In this document: positions 1 to 8,083 of the stretch, one piece after another
Position numbering within the stretch: position 1 is the stretch's first letter
Layout: each line of letters begins with the position of its first letter
Assembly (NCBI RefSeq): GCF_001905005.1
Contig: NZ_LWKZ01000011.1
Location: forward strand, 1-48,038
DNA length: 48,038 nt
DNA from: Streptomyces sp. CB02923
Lineage (GTDB): Bacteria; Actinomycetota; Actinomycetes; Streptomycetales; Streptomycetaceae
Direction: 5' to 3'
Notes under the pieces: model-generated
Seen by the model: only the letters and a program-made list of their open reading frames with translations
Databases searched by the model: none
Told to the model about the DNA's origin: nothing
Translations under genes and position numbers: made by a program

Positions 1-618
1 GCACTCGCCACCGCCCAGCCCGCCTCCGGCGGCCTCGCCGCCGTCACCGGCAAGTCCGGTGGGACGGTGCTGCAGCTGACGAACATCCACGGCGACGTCA
101 CCCTCCAGCTGCCGCTGGACGGCACGGCGCCCACCGTGCTCGACCACGACGAGTACGGCAACCCGCGTGCCGGGCAGGCCGCCACCCGCTACGACTGGCT
201 GGGCGCCAAGCAGCGTTCCGGCGAGACGCTCACCGGTCTCACCCTCATGGGCGTCCGGCTGTACGACCCGGCCACCGGCCGCTTCCTCTCCAGCGACCCC
301 GTATACGGTGGCAGCGCGAACGCCTACGAATACGCGGTGGGCGACCCCGTCAACAAGTGGGATCTCGACGGACGATTCTGGGGCATCCTCGCCCGAGGGG
401 CGATCGTCGGCGTCAAGTGGCTGCTGCGCAACGGCAAGAAGACGAAGAAGCTCAACCAGAGGAACAGGAAAGAACACCGCACGGGCAAGAGCAAGAGCAA
501 GAAGGACAAGCATCAGAACGCCGGACGGCACGGCGGGTGGAAGAAGCAGTCCCAGCCCGGCTGGAAGTCGTGGAACGCCAATCGCTCCTACCGGATGGGG
601 CGATTCGGATACCGGTGA
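1..618 (+). CDS. RHS repeat-associated core protein, C-terminal part (5' end outside window)
   Basis: The frame is open from the first base, so this is the 3' end of a longer gene. It carries the RHS repeat-associated core signature (LYDPATGRFLSSDP, then AYEYAVGDPVNKWDLDG), which in RHS/YD proteins closes the beta-cage that encloses the variable C-terminal tip. The tip after this core is about 80 residues. It has one hydrophobic stretch (ILARGAIVGVKWLL) followed by a very Lys/Arg/Gln/Trp-rich tail (KSKSKKDK, GGWKKQSQPGWKSW). Known RHS tips are often polymorphic toxins; this basic tip suggests nucleic-acid binding, but I do not recognise a toxin fold. The next gene on the same strand lies 134 bp downstream and may be a partner. 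The family call is secure; the tip function is not. Confidence 0.85.
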   Translation, partial: ALATAQPASGGLAAVTGKSGGTVLQLTNIHGDVTLQLPLDGTAPTVLDHDEYGNPRAGQAATRYDWLGAKQRSGETLTGLTLMGVRLYDPATGRFLSSDPVYGGSANAYEYAVGDPVNKWDLDGRFWGILARGAIVGVKWLLRNGKKTKKLNQRNRKEHRTGKSKSKKDKHQNAGRHGGWKKQSQPGWKSWNANRSYRMGRFGYR

Positions 619-752
619 CAGAAGCACTTCCCCAGGCGCGACTCGGCAGGAAATGAACAAGCCCGCCGGGCGCACCGAAGACTGACACGATGGAGATCCC
701 TGCCCGCCCGGCCCTCCTGCCGGGCGGGCAGGGGCGTACGGCCCGGTAAGGA

Positions 753-1751
753 ATGGGTGACGTGGCAAGAAACCGACTGCGAAAAGCCGCCGTGAACGGT
801 GACGGCAAGGCCGCTCTGCAACTGGTCGACATGCTCGTGGACGACCACAGGGAAGAGGAGGCGGTCGAGGTTCTGCGTGCCTGCGCCGCCGCCGGAGGAA
901 AGGAAGTAGCCCTCGCCCTCGCCGACATTCTCGGAGTCAGCGGCGACGAGGAGTACGAGCGGGAAGCGGAAAGCTGGTACCGCATCGCCGTCGAAGAGGG
1001 CCTTGACGGTGCGTTGAACGACTACGGAACCTTCCTGTCGGTGTTCGACGACCGGAGCGAGGACGCCGAACGCGTGCTGCTCCAAGCCGTCCGGTCCGGT
1101 GACACGCTGGCGTACGGCAACCTGGGCAAGGTCTACCAGGACGAGGAGCGGTACGCCGAGGCGTTGCCCTGGCTGCGCAAGAGCCTGGCGGCCGGCAACA
1201 CCGGCATTCTGCCCTTCCTGGCGCAAGTGGAGATCGAGCTGGGAGACGGCGAGAACGCCTGGAAGCATGTGCGGGAAGCCATGGAGCACGACCAGGAGGA
1301 AGCCCCGCTCGTCTGCGCCCACTATCTGGTGAGATTCGGCGATCGCCACCCCGAGCTGAGCGCCGAGGGAATGTTCCGCGAGGCCGTGGAAAAAGACGAC
1401 GAGGCCTACTTCCACTTCGCCAACTGGCTCAAGGACGAAGGACGCTTTGACGAGGCGGAAACCCAGTACCGAGAGGCGATCCGGCACGGCGAGGTCAACG
1501 CCCACCTCAACCTGGCCAACCTCCTCCAGGACCTGGGGCGGCCGCTGGAAGCGCGGGTCGAGCTGCGTTCCGGAATAGCGGCCCGAGACCCGTGGGCGGC
1601 CGTCGCACTGGCGCACATGCTGGCGGACGCGGGACTACGGGACGAGGTGCCGGCCGCCATCAGACAGGCCGAACAACTCGGCTGCCCCCAGGAAGAAATC
1701 ACCGGCCTCTGGGCGATGCACCACGCACAGCGCCCAGAAGGCGGGACCTGA
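753..1751 (+). CDS. TPR/Sel1-like repeat protein
   Basis: This encodes a 332-residue soluble protein made almost wholly of short helical repeats, for example AEALPWLRKSLAAGNTG, EAETQYREAIRHGEVNA and EARVELRSGIAARDPWA. The spacing of about 33-36 residues is that of tetratricopeptide or Sel1-like repeats. No signal peptide, membrane helix or enzyme motif is visible, so it is probably a protein-binding scaffold. The ATG at 753 was chosen because a purine-rich stretch (gtaaggaa) sits just upstream and the repeats start soon after. It follows the RHS gene on the same strand. Repeat proteins of this kind sometimes act as immunity or adaptor partners of polymorphic toxins, but that role here is inferred only from position. 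Confidence 0.8.
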   Translation: MGDVARNRLRKAAVNGDGKAALQLVDMLVDDHREEEAVEVLRACAAAGGKEVALALADILGVSGDEEYEREAESWYRIAVEEGLDGALNDYGTFLSVFDDRSEDAERVLLQAVRSGDTLAYGNLGKVYQDEERYAEALPWLRKSLAAGNTGILPFLAQVEIELGDGENAWKHVREAMEHDQEEAPLVCAHYLVRFGDRHPELSAEGMFREAVEKDDEAYFHFANWLKDEGRFDEAETQYREAIRHGEVNAHLNLANLLQDLGRPLEARVELRSGIAARDPWAAVALAHMLADAGLRDEVPAAIRQAEQLGCPQEEITGLWAMHHAQRPEGGT

Positions 1752-1973
1752 GACGCACTGAATTCTTGACCCGGTCTTCCGTCTTTCGCCGGCTGCCGCT
1801 GAGGGCCGGGTCCGGGATACCGCAGGGGTCCGGGATGCTGCTGGACCTGCTGGCTGCCGAGTTCCACCGGGTGCTGCCGGATGTCCCGAAGACCATAGCC
1901 AGCTGACCTGCGGGCGGCCGCAGCCCGGGTCACTGCCCGCGCATGGGCGGCTCGGCGGGCGGGGCAGGACCGG

Positions 1974-2010
1974 TCGGCCACGCCCTGAACGATGCACCGG
2001 GCGTGGCCGA
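1974..2010. terminator. Inverted repeat between convergent genes
   Basis: Arms of 12 bp (1974-1985 and 1999-2010) are perfect reverse complements around a 13-nt loop, with stem TCGGCCACGCCC. There is no T-run, as is common for streptomycete terminators. It lies between the TPR gene (+) and the MFS gene (-), followed by a second hairpin. Confidence 0.6.
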
Positions 2011-2015
2011 CAGCA

Positions 2016-2046
2016 GGGGCGGCCTCCTCTTCTCGAAGGCCGCCCC
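2016..2046. terminator. Second inverted repeat, likely terminator of the CDPS-MFS operon
   Basis: Ten-base arms GGGGCGGCCT (2016-2025) and AGGCCGCCCC (2037-2046) flank an 11-nt loop. It sits 8 bp beyond the stop of the minus-strand MFS gene, so it is well placed to end that operon. Confidence 0.65.
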
Positions 2047-2054
2047 GTGTACTG

Positions 2055-3605
2055 TCAGGCCTTCTTGCGCCGCTCAGTGAGGGTCAGCAGGCCGAGGATG
2101 ATTAGGGCAGCCAGAGAAGTGCCGACCACCATCCACATCGCCGACTGGGTACCGTGGGTGAACATTCGGTTGAACACATCGGTGATTTCACCCCCGTTGA
2201 GGGAGGTGTGCTCCTTGAGCAGCGTGACGGCCCGTTCAGGGTCAGCCACCGCGTCCCGGGTCCAGGAGCCGACGGCGCTGGTCTTGTCCGAAAGAGCATC
2301 GGTGAGACTGGCGTTGGCCTGTGTGCGGTAGATGACGATGCCCACAGCCAGGCCGATGGCTCCGCCGAGGTTGTGGAAGGTCCAGGAAGAGCCCATGGCG
2401 AGCCCGGCCTGTCGCTCCGGGACCGAGGAGAGGGCGGAGACGGTGGCGGGACCCAGTACACAGCCCCAGGCCACGCCCATTGCGACCAAGGCCGCCACGA
2501 TGAGGGTGAGCGGGGCATCCGCGCTGAGCCGAGTGAACAGCAGTGCCGAGATCGTGAACACGGTGAACCCGGTGACCAGCAGCTTCCTGGGTCCAAAGCG
2601 GTCGGTCAGTCGGCCCACGAACGGAGAGAGTACCGCCATCACCGCAGTGCATGGCAGGAGCATCGCACCGGTGGCGTAGCCGCTGTACCCGCGCACCTCG
2701 TCGAGGTAGAGGGGCAACAGGAAGAGGACGGTGGTGTAGAAGCACGCTAAGGCGAAGTCCGACACGATCGCGGCGAGGAACGCACGGTGTTTGAAGAGGC
2801 CGAAGCTGATGATGGGGTCGGCGGCGCGCTTCTCCACGGCGTAGAAGGCGAGGAGTGCGAGGAGTGCGAATCCCAGGAGGCCCAAAGTGCTCGGGCTCGA
2901 CCAGCCCCAGGTGCCGCCGAGGGTGAAGGCGAGCACCAGGGCGGGGATCCCGAGACTGATCAGGATGAGGCCGGGCCAGTCCACGCCGGTGATGCTCTCT
3001 TCGTTCCGGGATTCGCGGACGCTGAAGGAACACAGTGCCAGCGCGAGGACGACCAGGGGGACGTTGAGCCAGAACACCCAGTGCCAGCCGGCGGCGGACA
3101 CGATGACCCCTCCGAGCATTGGCCCGATGGCGAGGCCGACGCCGTTGACCCCGTAGAGAGCACCGATCGCCCGGCCACGCTGGGACTCGGGGAACGCGTT
3201 CTGGACGATGGCTCCGGTGGACGTGTACAGGATCGCCCCGGCCGCTCCCTGCAGGAAGCGGAAGGCGATGAGCCACCCCGTGGTGTCGGCGAAGCCCGCG
3301 CCGAGAGAGGCGAGTCCGAAGATCACGGTGCCGGTATAGAGGACACGACGTCGGCCGTAGGAATCGGCGAGCCGTCCCATGGTCACCATGAACATGGACA
3401 GGGCGACGATGAACATGTTGACGATGAGCTGCAGGTCGGTGACGGTCGCACCGAGGTCGGCCTGGATCTGCGGAGCGGCTGTGTTAACGATGGTCAGGTC
3501 GATGCAGCCGAGGAAGCTGATCAGGCCCACCCCGGCGAAAGCCCACCACTTTCGGTCCGGTGGGGCCTTCGTCGCTGTCTTCGGGGCGGTGGTCGATGAC
3601 GTCAC
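2055..3605 (-). CDS. MFS transporter, DHA2 (EmrB/QacA-like) family
   Basis: At 516 residues with about 14 hydrophobic segments it has the size and layout of DHA2 proton-driven drug exporters. The N-terminal helix (SFLGCIDLTIVNTAAPQIQ) is typical of the family, as are the LQGAAGAIL region and WVFWLNVPL after the fifth to sixth helix. It would export a small hydrophobic molecule through the cytoplasmic membrane. It is the last gene of a minus-strand set with the cyclodipeptide synthase (43 bp upstream) and the 2OG oxygenase, so the obvious cargo is the cyclodipeptide product. Family known; cargo inferred. Confidence 0.92.
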   Translation of the reverse strand: MTSSTTAPKTATKAPPDRKWWAFAGVGLISFLGCIDLTIVNTAAPQIQADLGATVTDLQLIVNMFIVALSMFMVTMGRLADSYGRRRVLYTGTVIFGLASLGAGFADTTGWLIAFRFLQGAAGAILYTSTGAIVQNAFPESQRGRAIGALYGVNGVGLAIGPMLGGVIVSAAGWHWVFWLNVPLVVLALALCSFSVRESRNEESITGVDWPGLILISLGIPALVLAFTLGGTWGWSSPSTLGLLGFALLALLAFYAVEKRAADPIISFGLFKHRAFLAAIVSDFALACFYTTVLFLLPLYLDEVRGYSGYATGAMLLPCTAVMAVLSPFVGRLTDRFGPRKLLVTGFTVFTISALLFTRLSADAPLTLIVAALVAMGVAWGCVLGPATVSALSSVPERQAGLAMGSSWTFHNLGGAIGLAVGIVIYRTQANASLTDALSDKTSAVGSWTRDAVADPERAVTLLKEHTSLNGGEITDVFNRMFTHGTQSAMWMVVGTSLAALIILGLLTLTERRKKA

Positions 3606-3647
3606 AGTGTCGCGTCCTCTGTACCGGATAGTGATGATGTGAAGCTT

Positions 3648-4355
3648 TTAGGCGGCTTGCTCGGCAGCGGCAGCCCGCTTCTTAAACCGCAGGGACAACC
3701 AGCCGCCCTTTCCTGGGTATTCCTCGGCGACGAACAGCCGCTGAGTTTCGGCCATGGCGGCTGTCATCATCTGTGGGTAGATGACGTAGTCATAACCTTG
3801 ATGCGCCCACATCGGCATGATAATGGGGCACTCTTCGATGAGGTATTCCAGGCACCCCCTGAACGCCTTCTCGGTGTCCGCTTCGGGGTTGCGCGGCGTG
3901 AACCGGTTGATGAACTTTCCGATGGTGGCGTTCACCGCCTGCCGGTATAGCGGATTGTTTTCGTAGGCGTGCTCTATGCGCTGCCTGAATCCCGCATAGT
4001 CGGGGTCGGTCAGCGCTTCGTCCCATCGCAGCACCTCGTTGGGTACGCTGAGTCGGCCAAGCATTTTGGCGTTGCGCTCCAGCCAGTCGCCCCCCTCCCG
4101 CAGGGAGCGAGTGTATGCCTCTTCGGGCGACAGGCCATGAAGGTTGGACCGCTGCAAGGTGTCAGCGACCGCTATGGTCACCTGCTTGAATTCGCTGCGG
4201 TTCAGGAGCTCCACAGTGGCCCGGAGTTTGTCGCCCTCGTGATAGCGCTGGCCGACGCTCACCAGCAGGATGGCTTTGGTGTCGGCGAGTCTGAGTTTCT
4301 TGGCCGCTTCCTCGAAGTTCGCCTTGGTGCGGCCGTCGATGATGTATTCGCTCAT
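3648..4355 (-). CDS. tRNA-dependent cyclodipeptide synthase (XYP-type)
   Basis: This 235-residue protein matches the CDPS family, which uses two aminoacyl-tRNAs to make a diketopiperazine. The segment KAILLVSVGQ (27-36) aligns with the AlbC strand holding the catalytic Ser37; here that is Ser33. LEYLIEECP (169-177) carries the Tyr/Glu pair equivalent to AlbC Tyr178/Glu182 (Tyr171, Glu175). VIYP (191-194) supplies the Tyr-Pro pair of the XYP subfamily, with Gln36 at the variable X position. The length is normal. The ATG at 4355 is preferred over in-frame codons further upstream because homology starts there and it has a GGAG-containing site; it lies 7 bp after the 2OG oxygenase stop. The amino acids used cannot be read from sequence. 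The alignment to AlbC is from memory. Confidence 0.85.
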   Translation of the reverse strand: MSEYIIDGRTKANFEEAAKKLRLADTKAILLVSVGQRYHEGDKLRATVELLNRSEFKQVTIAVADTLQRSNLHGLSPEEAYTRSLREGGDWLERNAKMLGRLSVPNEVLRWDEALTDPDYAGFRQRIEHAYENNPLYRQAVNATIGKFINRFTPRNPEADTEKAFRGCLEYLIEECPIIMPMWAHQGYDYVIYPQMMTAAMAETQRLFVAEEYPGKGGWLSLRFKKRAAAAEQAA

Positions 4356-4362
4356 GGCTGCT

Positions 4363-5073
4363 TCAGCTCCACAGGGCCAGCGGTCGATCACTGCCGTAGT
4401 AGCCCAGGAAGTGCCCCAGGGTGATGCAGGGTTCGTCGCTGGGCGGCCGCACGGCGTGAATCTGGCGGGGGTTGAGCAGCAGCAGGTCACCGGGGGCCGG
4501 CTTGATCACCTCTTTCGGTGGGCCCAGCTGGTCGCGTTCCAGCCCCCAGGCACGTTCGCCCTTGAGCTTGTTGTACGTCTCCTCGCCCGGTTCGGTGCCC
4601 CATAGTTCGAGCTCGCCGCCCGTCTGCGGGATGTTGACGTAGATGTTGGCGGAGAGCCGTGCGGCCAGTTGGCGGGAATCCACTGCGGGGAGATTGCGTT
4701 CCAGAGCATCGGTATGAGGGTTGAGATCCACCCCCTTGTGCTGGTGGCGGCAGATACCGATGAACGCCTTTCGCCCGCCTAAGCTCAGTAAGCTCGCTCC
4801 GGGTTTCCAGGTCTCTTCGATGAGGAGTCGAAAGACGCCACTGGGCGAGGCGTACGGCGCGAACAGTTCTCGCATTCGCTGGATGTTGTCACGGGCTTCG
4901 GTGTGATAACGCTCACGCGAGGCCTCGTCGCTGATCTCGGAATAGGCGAAGCCTATCCGCTGGAACGAGGTGTCCTGGCTGAGACCTCCCTTGTCCGGAT
5001 GGTCCAGCAAGTTCTCGCTGGCGTATTGGACCACCTTGCCCGATACGGATCCCGGTATGCGGACGGCCAGCAC
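4363..5073 (-). CDS. 2-oxoglutarate/Fe(II)-dependent oxygenase, reading frame after an in-frame TGA
   Basis: Starting at the GTG at 5073 this encodes 236 residues with the non-haem iron triad of 2OG oxygenases: HTD (His120, Asp122) and a distal His206 in RQIHAVRPP, with Arg209 as a possible 2-oxoglutarate ligand. The protein likely hydroxylates or desaturates the diketopiperazine made by the next gene. The reading frame continues upstream past a single TGA (5077-5079) into 22 codons that begin at a well-placed ATG at 5145. The GTG at 5073 has no good Shine-Dalgarno site of its own. The gene is therefore either nonsense-mutated, restarted at GTG by coupling, or read through. The catalytic core is complete either way. 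Confidence 0.8.
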   Translation of the reverse strand: MLAVRIPGSVSGKVVQYASENLLDHPDKGGLSQDTSFQRIGFAYSEISDEASRERYHTEARDNIQRMRELFAPYASPSGVFRLLIEETWKPGASLLSLGGRKAFIGICRHQHKGVDLNPHTDALERNLPAVDSRQLAARLSANIYVNIPQTGGELELWGTEPGEETYNKLKGERAWGLERDQLGPPKEVIKPAPGDLLLLNPRQIHAVRPPSDEPCITLGHFLGYYGSDRPLALWS

Positions 5074-5076
5074 CGT

Positions 5077-5145
5077 TCATTCGATGAGCGCGAGGATATC
5101 ATCGTGAGTTAGTTGACGCCACGCAGCGCGCGCGATAATCGCCAT
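5077..5145 (-). pseudogene. Original N-terminus of the 2OG oxygenase, ended by an in-frame TGA
   Basis: An ATG at 5145 has a strong GGAAGG site (5151-5156) five bases upstream and opens 22 codons ending THDDILALIE, then TGA at 5079-5077. The same frame resumes two codons later as the oxygenase (TVLAVRIPG). The joined sequence reads like one continuous N-terminus, so a GGA-to-TGA change (Gly to stop) is a simple explanation. It could also work as a leader peptide that couples translation. Confidence 0.6.
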
Positions 5146-5713
5146 GCCTGCCTTCCAGATAGCACACAGGAAGGGACATCTGCCCGTTTGCAGCACCTCC
5201 ATAATTGTTCGATGTGCACTACATAGACTTTCGAGAGTCCACGTCGATCGATTACATGGCCGCATTACGCTGCATTAACAGAATGGCGCCTGAAACTACC
5301 TGTCCACACCGATGGCGACTTGGCTTGTTCCGTCACTCGTGAGTCGCCCCGTTGCGCCCACACGCGCCCACGCGATCTGCACAGACAGACATGACCTTGG
5401 GAGGCACACCGAGGAGTCAAACAATGATGGCTGAAACGATGCGACGCGCTCGCATGGCAGTCGGCTCGATCCATGCGGTTATGTCAATCCAGCAGGACTA
5501 GAAATCATCACCCCATAACGAACATCATGGGCATAGGGGGCAACAAGCTTCAGAGACCGGAAAAACTCTGGTGGAAGGGCCACGGACAGAACCGGCGCAC
5601 CTGCTCACCACCTCGGGAAGGACAAGCCGGGGCCCGGGGCCGGGCAGCAGCGGCCGGACGCCGGTGACATCCCGGGATGGCCTGCCTACCCTCGCAGCCG
5701 TCCTTCCCGGCTG
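5146..5713. other. Intergenic region upstream of the CDPS operon
   Basis: It holds the ribosome-binding site for the oxygenase and presumably the operon promoter. It is less GC-rich around 5190-5300 and 5490-5540 than the rest of the window. I see no convincing coding frame, tRNA or riboswitch here. Confidence 0.4.
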
Positions 5714-5904
5714 TCAGAACGAGCCCTGCACAAGCCGAGGCAGCGTCCGCAACACCGCCTCCGGGCGGCAGATCGCGCACGTGGCGGCCACCTCCGCCCC
5801 CCTGAGCCAAGAGCCAAGCGCCGCCCGTCCCGCGTCACGCCCACGCGCCAGCGGGTGCGCTTCTCCGGCGGCGGATCGAGGGCGGTGTAACCCTGGCCCT
5901 CGAT
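5714..5904 (-). pseudogene. Decayed hypothetical gene fragment (one frameshift)
   Basis: The minus strand reads IEGQGYTALDPPPEKRTRW and on to RRLALGS (5904-5805), then continues only after a shift of frame as GAEVAATCAICRPEAVL to a stop at 5714. The CxxC motif and coding-like composition suggest a relic of a real actinobacterial gene. I do not recognise the family. No start codon or ribosome-binding site fits. Confidence 0.4.
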
Positions 5905-5983
5905 GGGCTGCGATCGGATGGGGCAAGATGAACGAGACACCCGTGGGCGGGTCCGGGCCAGTGACGACACCAGCCCGGCTCGT

Positions 5984-6523
5984 TTACCCCGGGCCGTCTT
6001 CCTCTTCCTCGTCGAAGTCCGGCATCGGCGCGGGCTCGGCATCGAGCATCCGCCGCGCCGTCCAGTACCGCTCCACCGCGGCGGGATCGTGCACCACCGG
6101 CGAAGTCACCGTGGGCTCGGCTGCCGCAATATCCTCCGCCCGGCCCTCTGGCCAGCTTCGGGCGCAGCGTTGCAGGGCGGCGCGTTGTTCGTCTTCGTAC
6201 GCAATCTGGTGGGCCAGGACGGTGCGGTCGATGTGTGGTTCGACGGCTGCCAGGACCAGGCGCTGAAGTTCTTCCGGGGCCAGGGCTTCGACTTCCCACT
6301 GCACAGGGCGGGCGGGGTCGAGGCCGTGGCGGCGGGCGAAGGCCGGCCAGCGCGGGTCACCTTGTTTGCCCTCGGCGGCGGGCAGGCCGTAGGCGAGGAC
6401 CTGCTCGTAGGTCAGGGCGACGCGTTCGACCGTGGTCCAGCAGCCGGTGCGGGCCACCGAGGGCGCTCGGTGGTCGCGCGGTACCGCAGTCCGTGAACAG
6501 CTGCTAACTTGACGAACTGTCAC
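5984..6523 (-). CDS. Hypothetical protein of plasmid/ICE type, probably an N-terminally truncated fragment
   Basis: The coding-like part begins near 6427 ([20 protein letters not shown]) and runs through [20 protein letters not shown] and LEPEEL-type helices to an acidic tail ([11 protein letters not shown]). The first 30 or so residues, up to 6523, have atypical composition and no good ribosome-binding site. I therefore read this as the C-terminus of a longer protein. It resembles conserved hypothetical proteins found beside streptomycete replication or integration genes, but that is recollection and no function can be assigned. It diverges from mdh, whose start is 50 bp away. Confidence 0.5.
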   Translation of the reverse strand: MTVRQVSSCSRTAVPRDHRAPSVARTGCWTTVERVALTYEQVLAYGLPAAEGKQGDPRWPAFARRHGLDPARPVQWEVEALAPEELQRLVLAAVEPHIDRTVLAHQIAYEDEQRAALQRCARSWPEGRAEDIAAAEPTVTSPVVHDPAAVERYWTARRMLDAEPAPMPDFDEEEEDGPG

Positions 6524-6572
6524 TGCGCGTCACGACTGCCGAGCCAGCGGTAATCGAGATGAGGAGCGCAAG

Positions 6573-7514
6573 TTGAAGATTGCAGTTCTTGGTGCGGCCG
6601 GCGGTATCGGCCAGCCCCTCGCTCTCCTGCTCACGACCCGGCTCCCTGCGGGTTCGGAGCTTGCGCTCTATGACATCGCCCCCGTCACCCCGGGCATTGC
6701 TGTCGACCTCAGTCACATACCCACCGCGGTCAAGGTCAAGGGATTCTCGGGGGAGGACGCCGCCCCTGCCCTGCAGGGCGCGGATGTGGTGATGATCTGC
6801 GCGGGCGTCTCACGCAAGCCGGGCATGGACCGCTCCGACATCTTTCACGTGAACGCGGGGATCGTCGCGAGCCTCGTCGGGCAGGTCGCGACACATTCTC
6901 CGACGGCCTTGGTCGGGATCGTCACAAGCCCGGTGAACGCCACCGTGCCGATCGCCGCCGCCGTCTTGGACAACGCCGGTGTCTACGACAAGAACAAGCT
7001 GTTCGGCGTCACCACCGTGGACGTCGAGCGTGCCACCACGTTCGTCGCCGAGATCAAAAACCTTCGGCCGGAGGACGTCTCTGTGCCTGTGATCGGCGGC
7101 CACTCCCGCATCACCGTTCTCCCGCTGCTCTCACAGATCTTGAACGTGACGTTCGATGACCCGGAGGTCAGCGACCTGACCCGTAGGGTCCAGAACGCGG
7201 GTACGGAGGTGGCCGAGGCCAAGGCAGGTGGCGGGTCGGCGACCTTGTCCGTGGCGCATGCCGCAGCCCGCTTCACGATGTCCCTGGTGCGCGCGCTGAA
7301 GGGTGAGGCCGGCGTGGTGGAATGCGCGTACGTCGAAGGCGGCGGCTCCCACGCTCGGTTCTTCGCACAACCGGTGGAGCTGGGGACCAGCGGCGTCACC
7401 GCGATCAAGGGCATCGGGACTCTGAGTTCCTTTGAAACGAACGCCCTCAACGCGTTGCTGGACGTGCTGCACAAAGACATCCGCCTGGGCGAGGAATTCA
7501 CCTCAAAGAGCTGA
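6573..7514 (+). CDS. mdh: Malate dehydrogenase, enterobacterial (E. coli) type
   Basis: This 313-residue enzyme interconverts malate and oxaloacetate with NAD in the cytosol. Visible features are the Rossmann motif GAAGGIGQ (7-14), substrate arginines in [20 protein letters not shown] (cofactor/substrate Asn) and the catalytic His in PVIGGHSR. The whole chain follows the E. coli enzyme closely as I remember it ([49 protein letters not shown]). Streptomycete housekeeping Mdh is a different, about 329-residue type, so this looks like a transferred gene. Start is TTG at 6573 with GAGGAG at 6561-6566. It has no metabolic neighbours and lies between decayed genes, yet shows no frameshift, and its codon use has adapted to high GC. 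Confidence 0.93.
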   Translation: MKIAVLGAAGGIGQPLALLLTTRLPAGSELALYDIAPVTPGIAVDLSHIPTAVKVKGFSGEDAAPALQGADVVMICAGVSRKPGMDRSDIFHVNAGIVASLVGQVATHSPTALVGIVTSPVNATVPIAAAVLDNAGVYDKNKLFGVTTVDVERATTFVAEIKNLRPEDVSVPVIGGHSRITVLPLLSQILNVTFDDPEVSDLTRRVQNAGTEVAEAKAGGGSATLSVAHAAARFTMSLVRALKGEAGVVECAYVEGGGSHARFFAQPVELGTSGVTAIKGIGTLSSFETNALNALLDVLHKDIRLGEEFTSKS

Positions 7515-7698
7515 GCCCGGGTGCCGCGTCCGGCGACCTCGTTCGGCAGGGTGTCCGAATGTGCGCTGATCTCGTTCCGGACGGCAAGGACGCGGCGCCG
7601 GCCTTGTCGAACCGACCGCCTGGGTGCTCACCAGGGTGTCCACTGCCCCGGCCAGCCGGTCAGATGGTGGCGGCCGCCGTAGGCGAGGACCGTCTCGG
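7515..7698. other. Short non-coding stretch after mdh
   Basis: No convincing gene, terminator hairpin or RNA was seen here. Confidence 0.3.
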
Positions 7699-8037
7699 TC
7701 ACCGCGATACCGTGCGACCCGAACCGGCCCTGATCCCCCTGGCCCCGGTACCGGCCCTCGGGCGCGGCGGCAGTTCGTTGCCTTCAGCCAGAGCCTCCAT
7801 CCCTGCCGGGGTCAGGTTCCAGATCGGGTCCCGGCCCGTGCTTACCGTTCGTCTCCGCCAACCTGGGTCTTCAACGGCTGCATCGCCCTGCGTACGCAGG
7901 AACCAGCCGTCCGAATCCTCCGCCGTGACGACCTGAGCCACCTGCCGGACCGCCGCCATACGCACACGCCCCAGCATCCGCAGAGCCTCCGCACGGGCCC
8001 GGGACGCAGTAGGAGCAGACCTTGTCCCGGTCGCTGA
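7699..8037 (-). pseudogene. Gene fragment truncated by the IS at 8040
   Basis: The minus strand is open from the IS boundary. It reads RAEALRMLGRVRMAAVRQVAQVV, TAEDSDGWFLRTQ and PIWNLTPAGMEAL before running out in low-complexity Arg/Gly sequence. The pattern of a helix-turn-helix followed by LTxAGxxAL resembles replication-relaxation or winged-helix proteins of actinobacterial plasmids. The N-terminus is missing, most simply because the IS inserted there. Function is uncertain. Confidence 0.4.
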
Positions 8038-8039
8038 CG

Positions 8040-8061
8040 CTTCCTGAGCGTTTGGTCCTGT
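8040..8061. repeat. IS terminal inverted repeat, left
   Basis: It reads CTTCCTGAGCGTTTGGTCCT plus GT, and matches the reverse complement of 9112-9133 with two mismatches. Confidence 0.8.
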
Positions 8062-8083
8062 GGTGGGTGTCTGGTTCCGGGGG

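Noticed and set aside
3648..4490. Longer CDPS start at 4490
   Set aside because: The extra 45 residues overlap the oxygenase coding region in another frame and have no similarity to the family.
5077..5079. Selenocysteine insertion at the TGA in the 2OG oxygenase
   Set aside because: The position is in the N-terminus, far from the iron site, and I saw no SECIS-like hairpin after it; nonsense mutation or restart is simpler.
6573..7514. Contamination as the reason for the E. coli-like mdh
   Set aside because: The nucleotide sequence has high-GC codon use and continues without a break into actinobacterial DNA, so direct contamination is unlikely.
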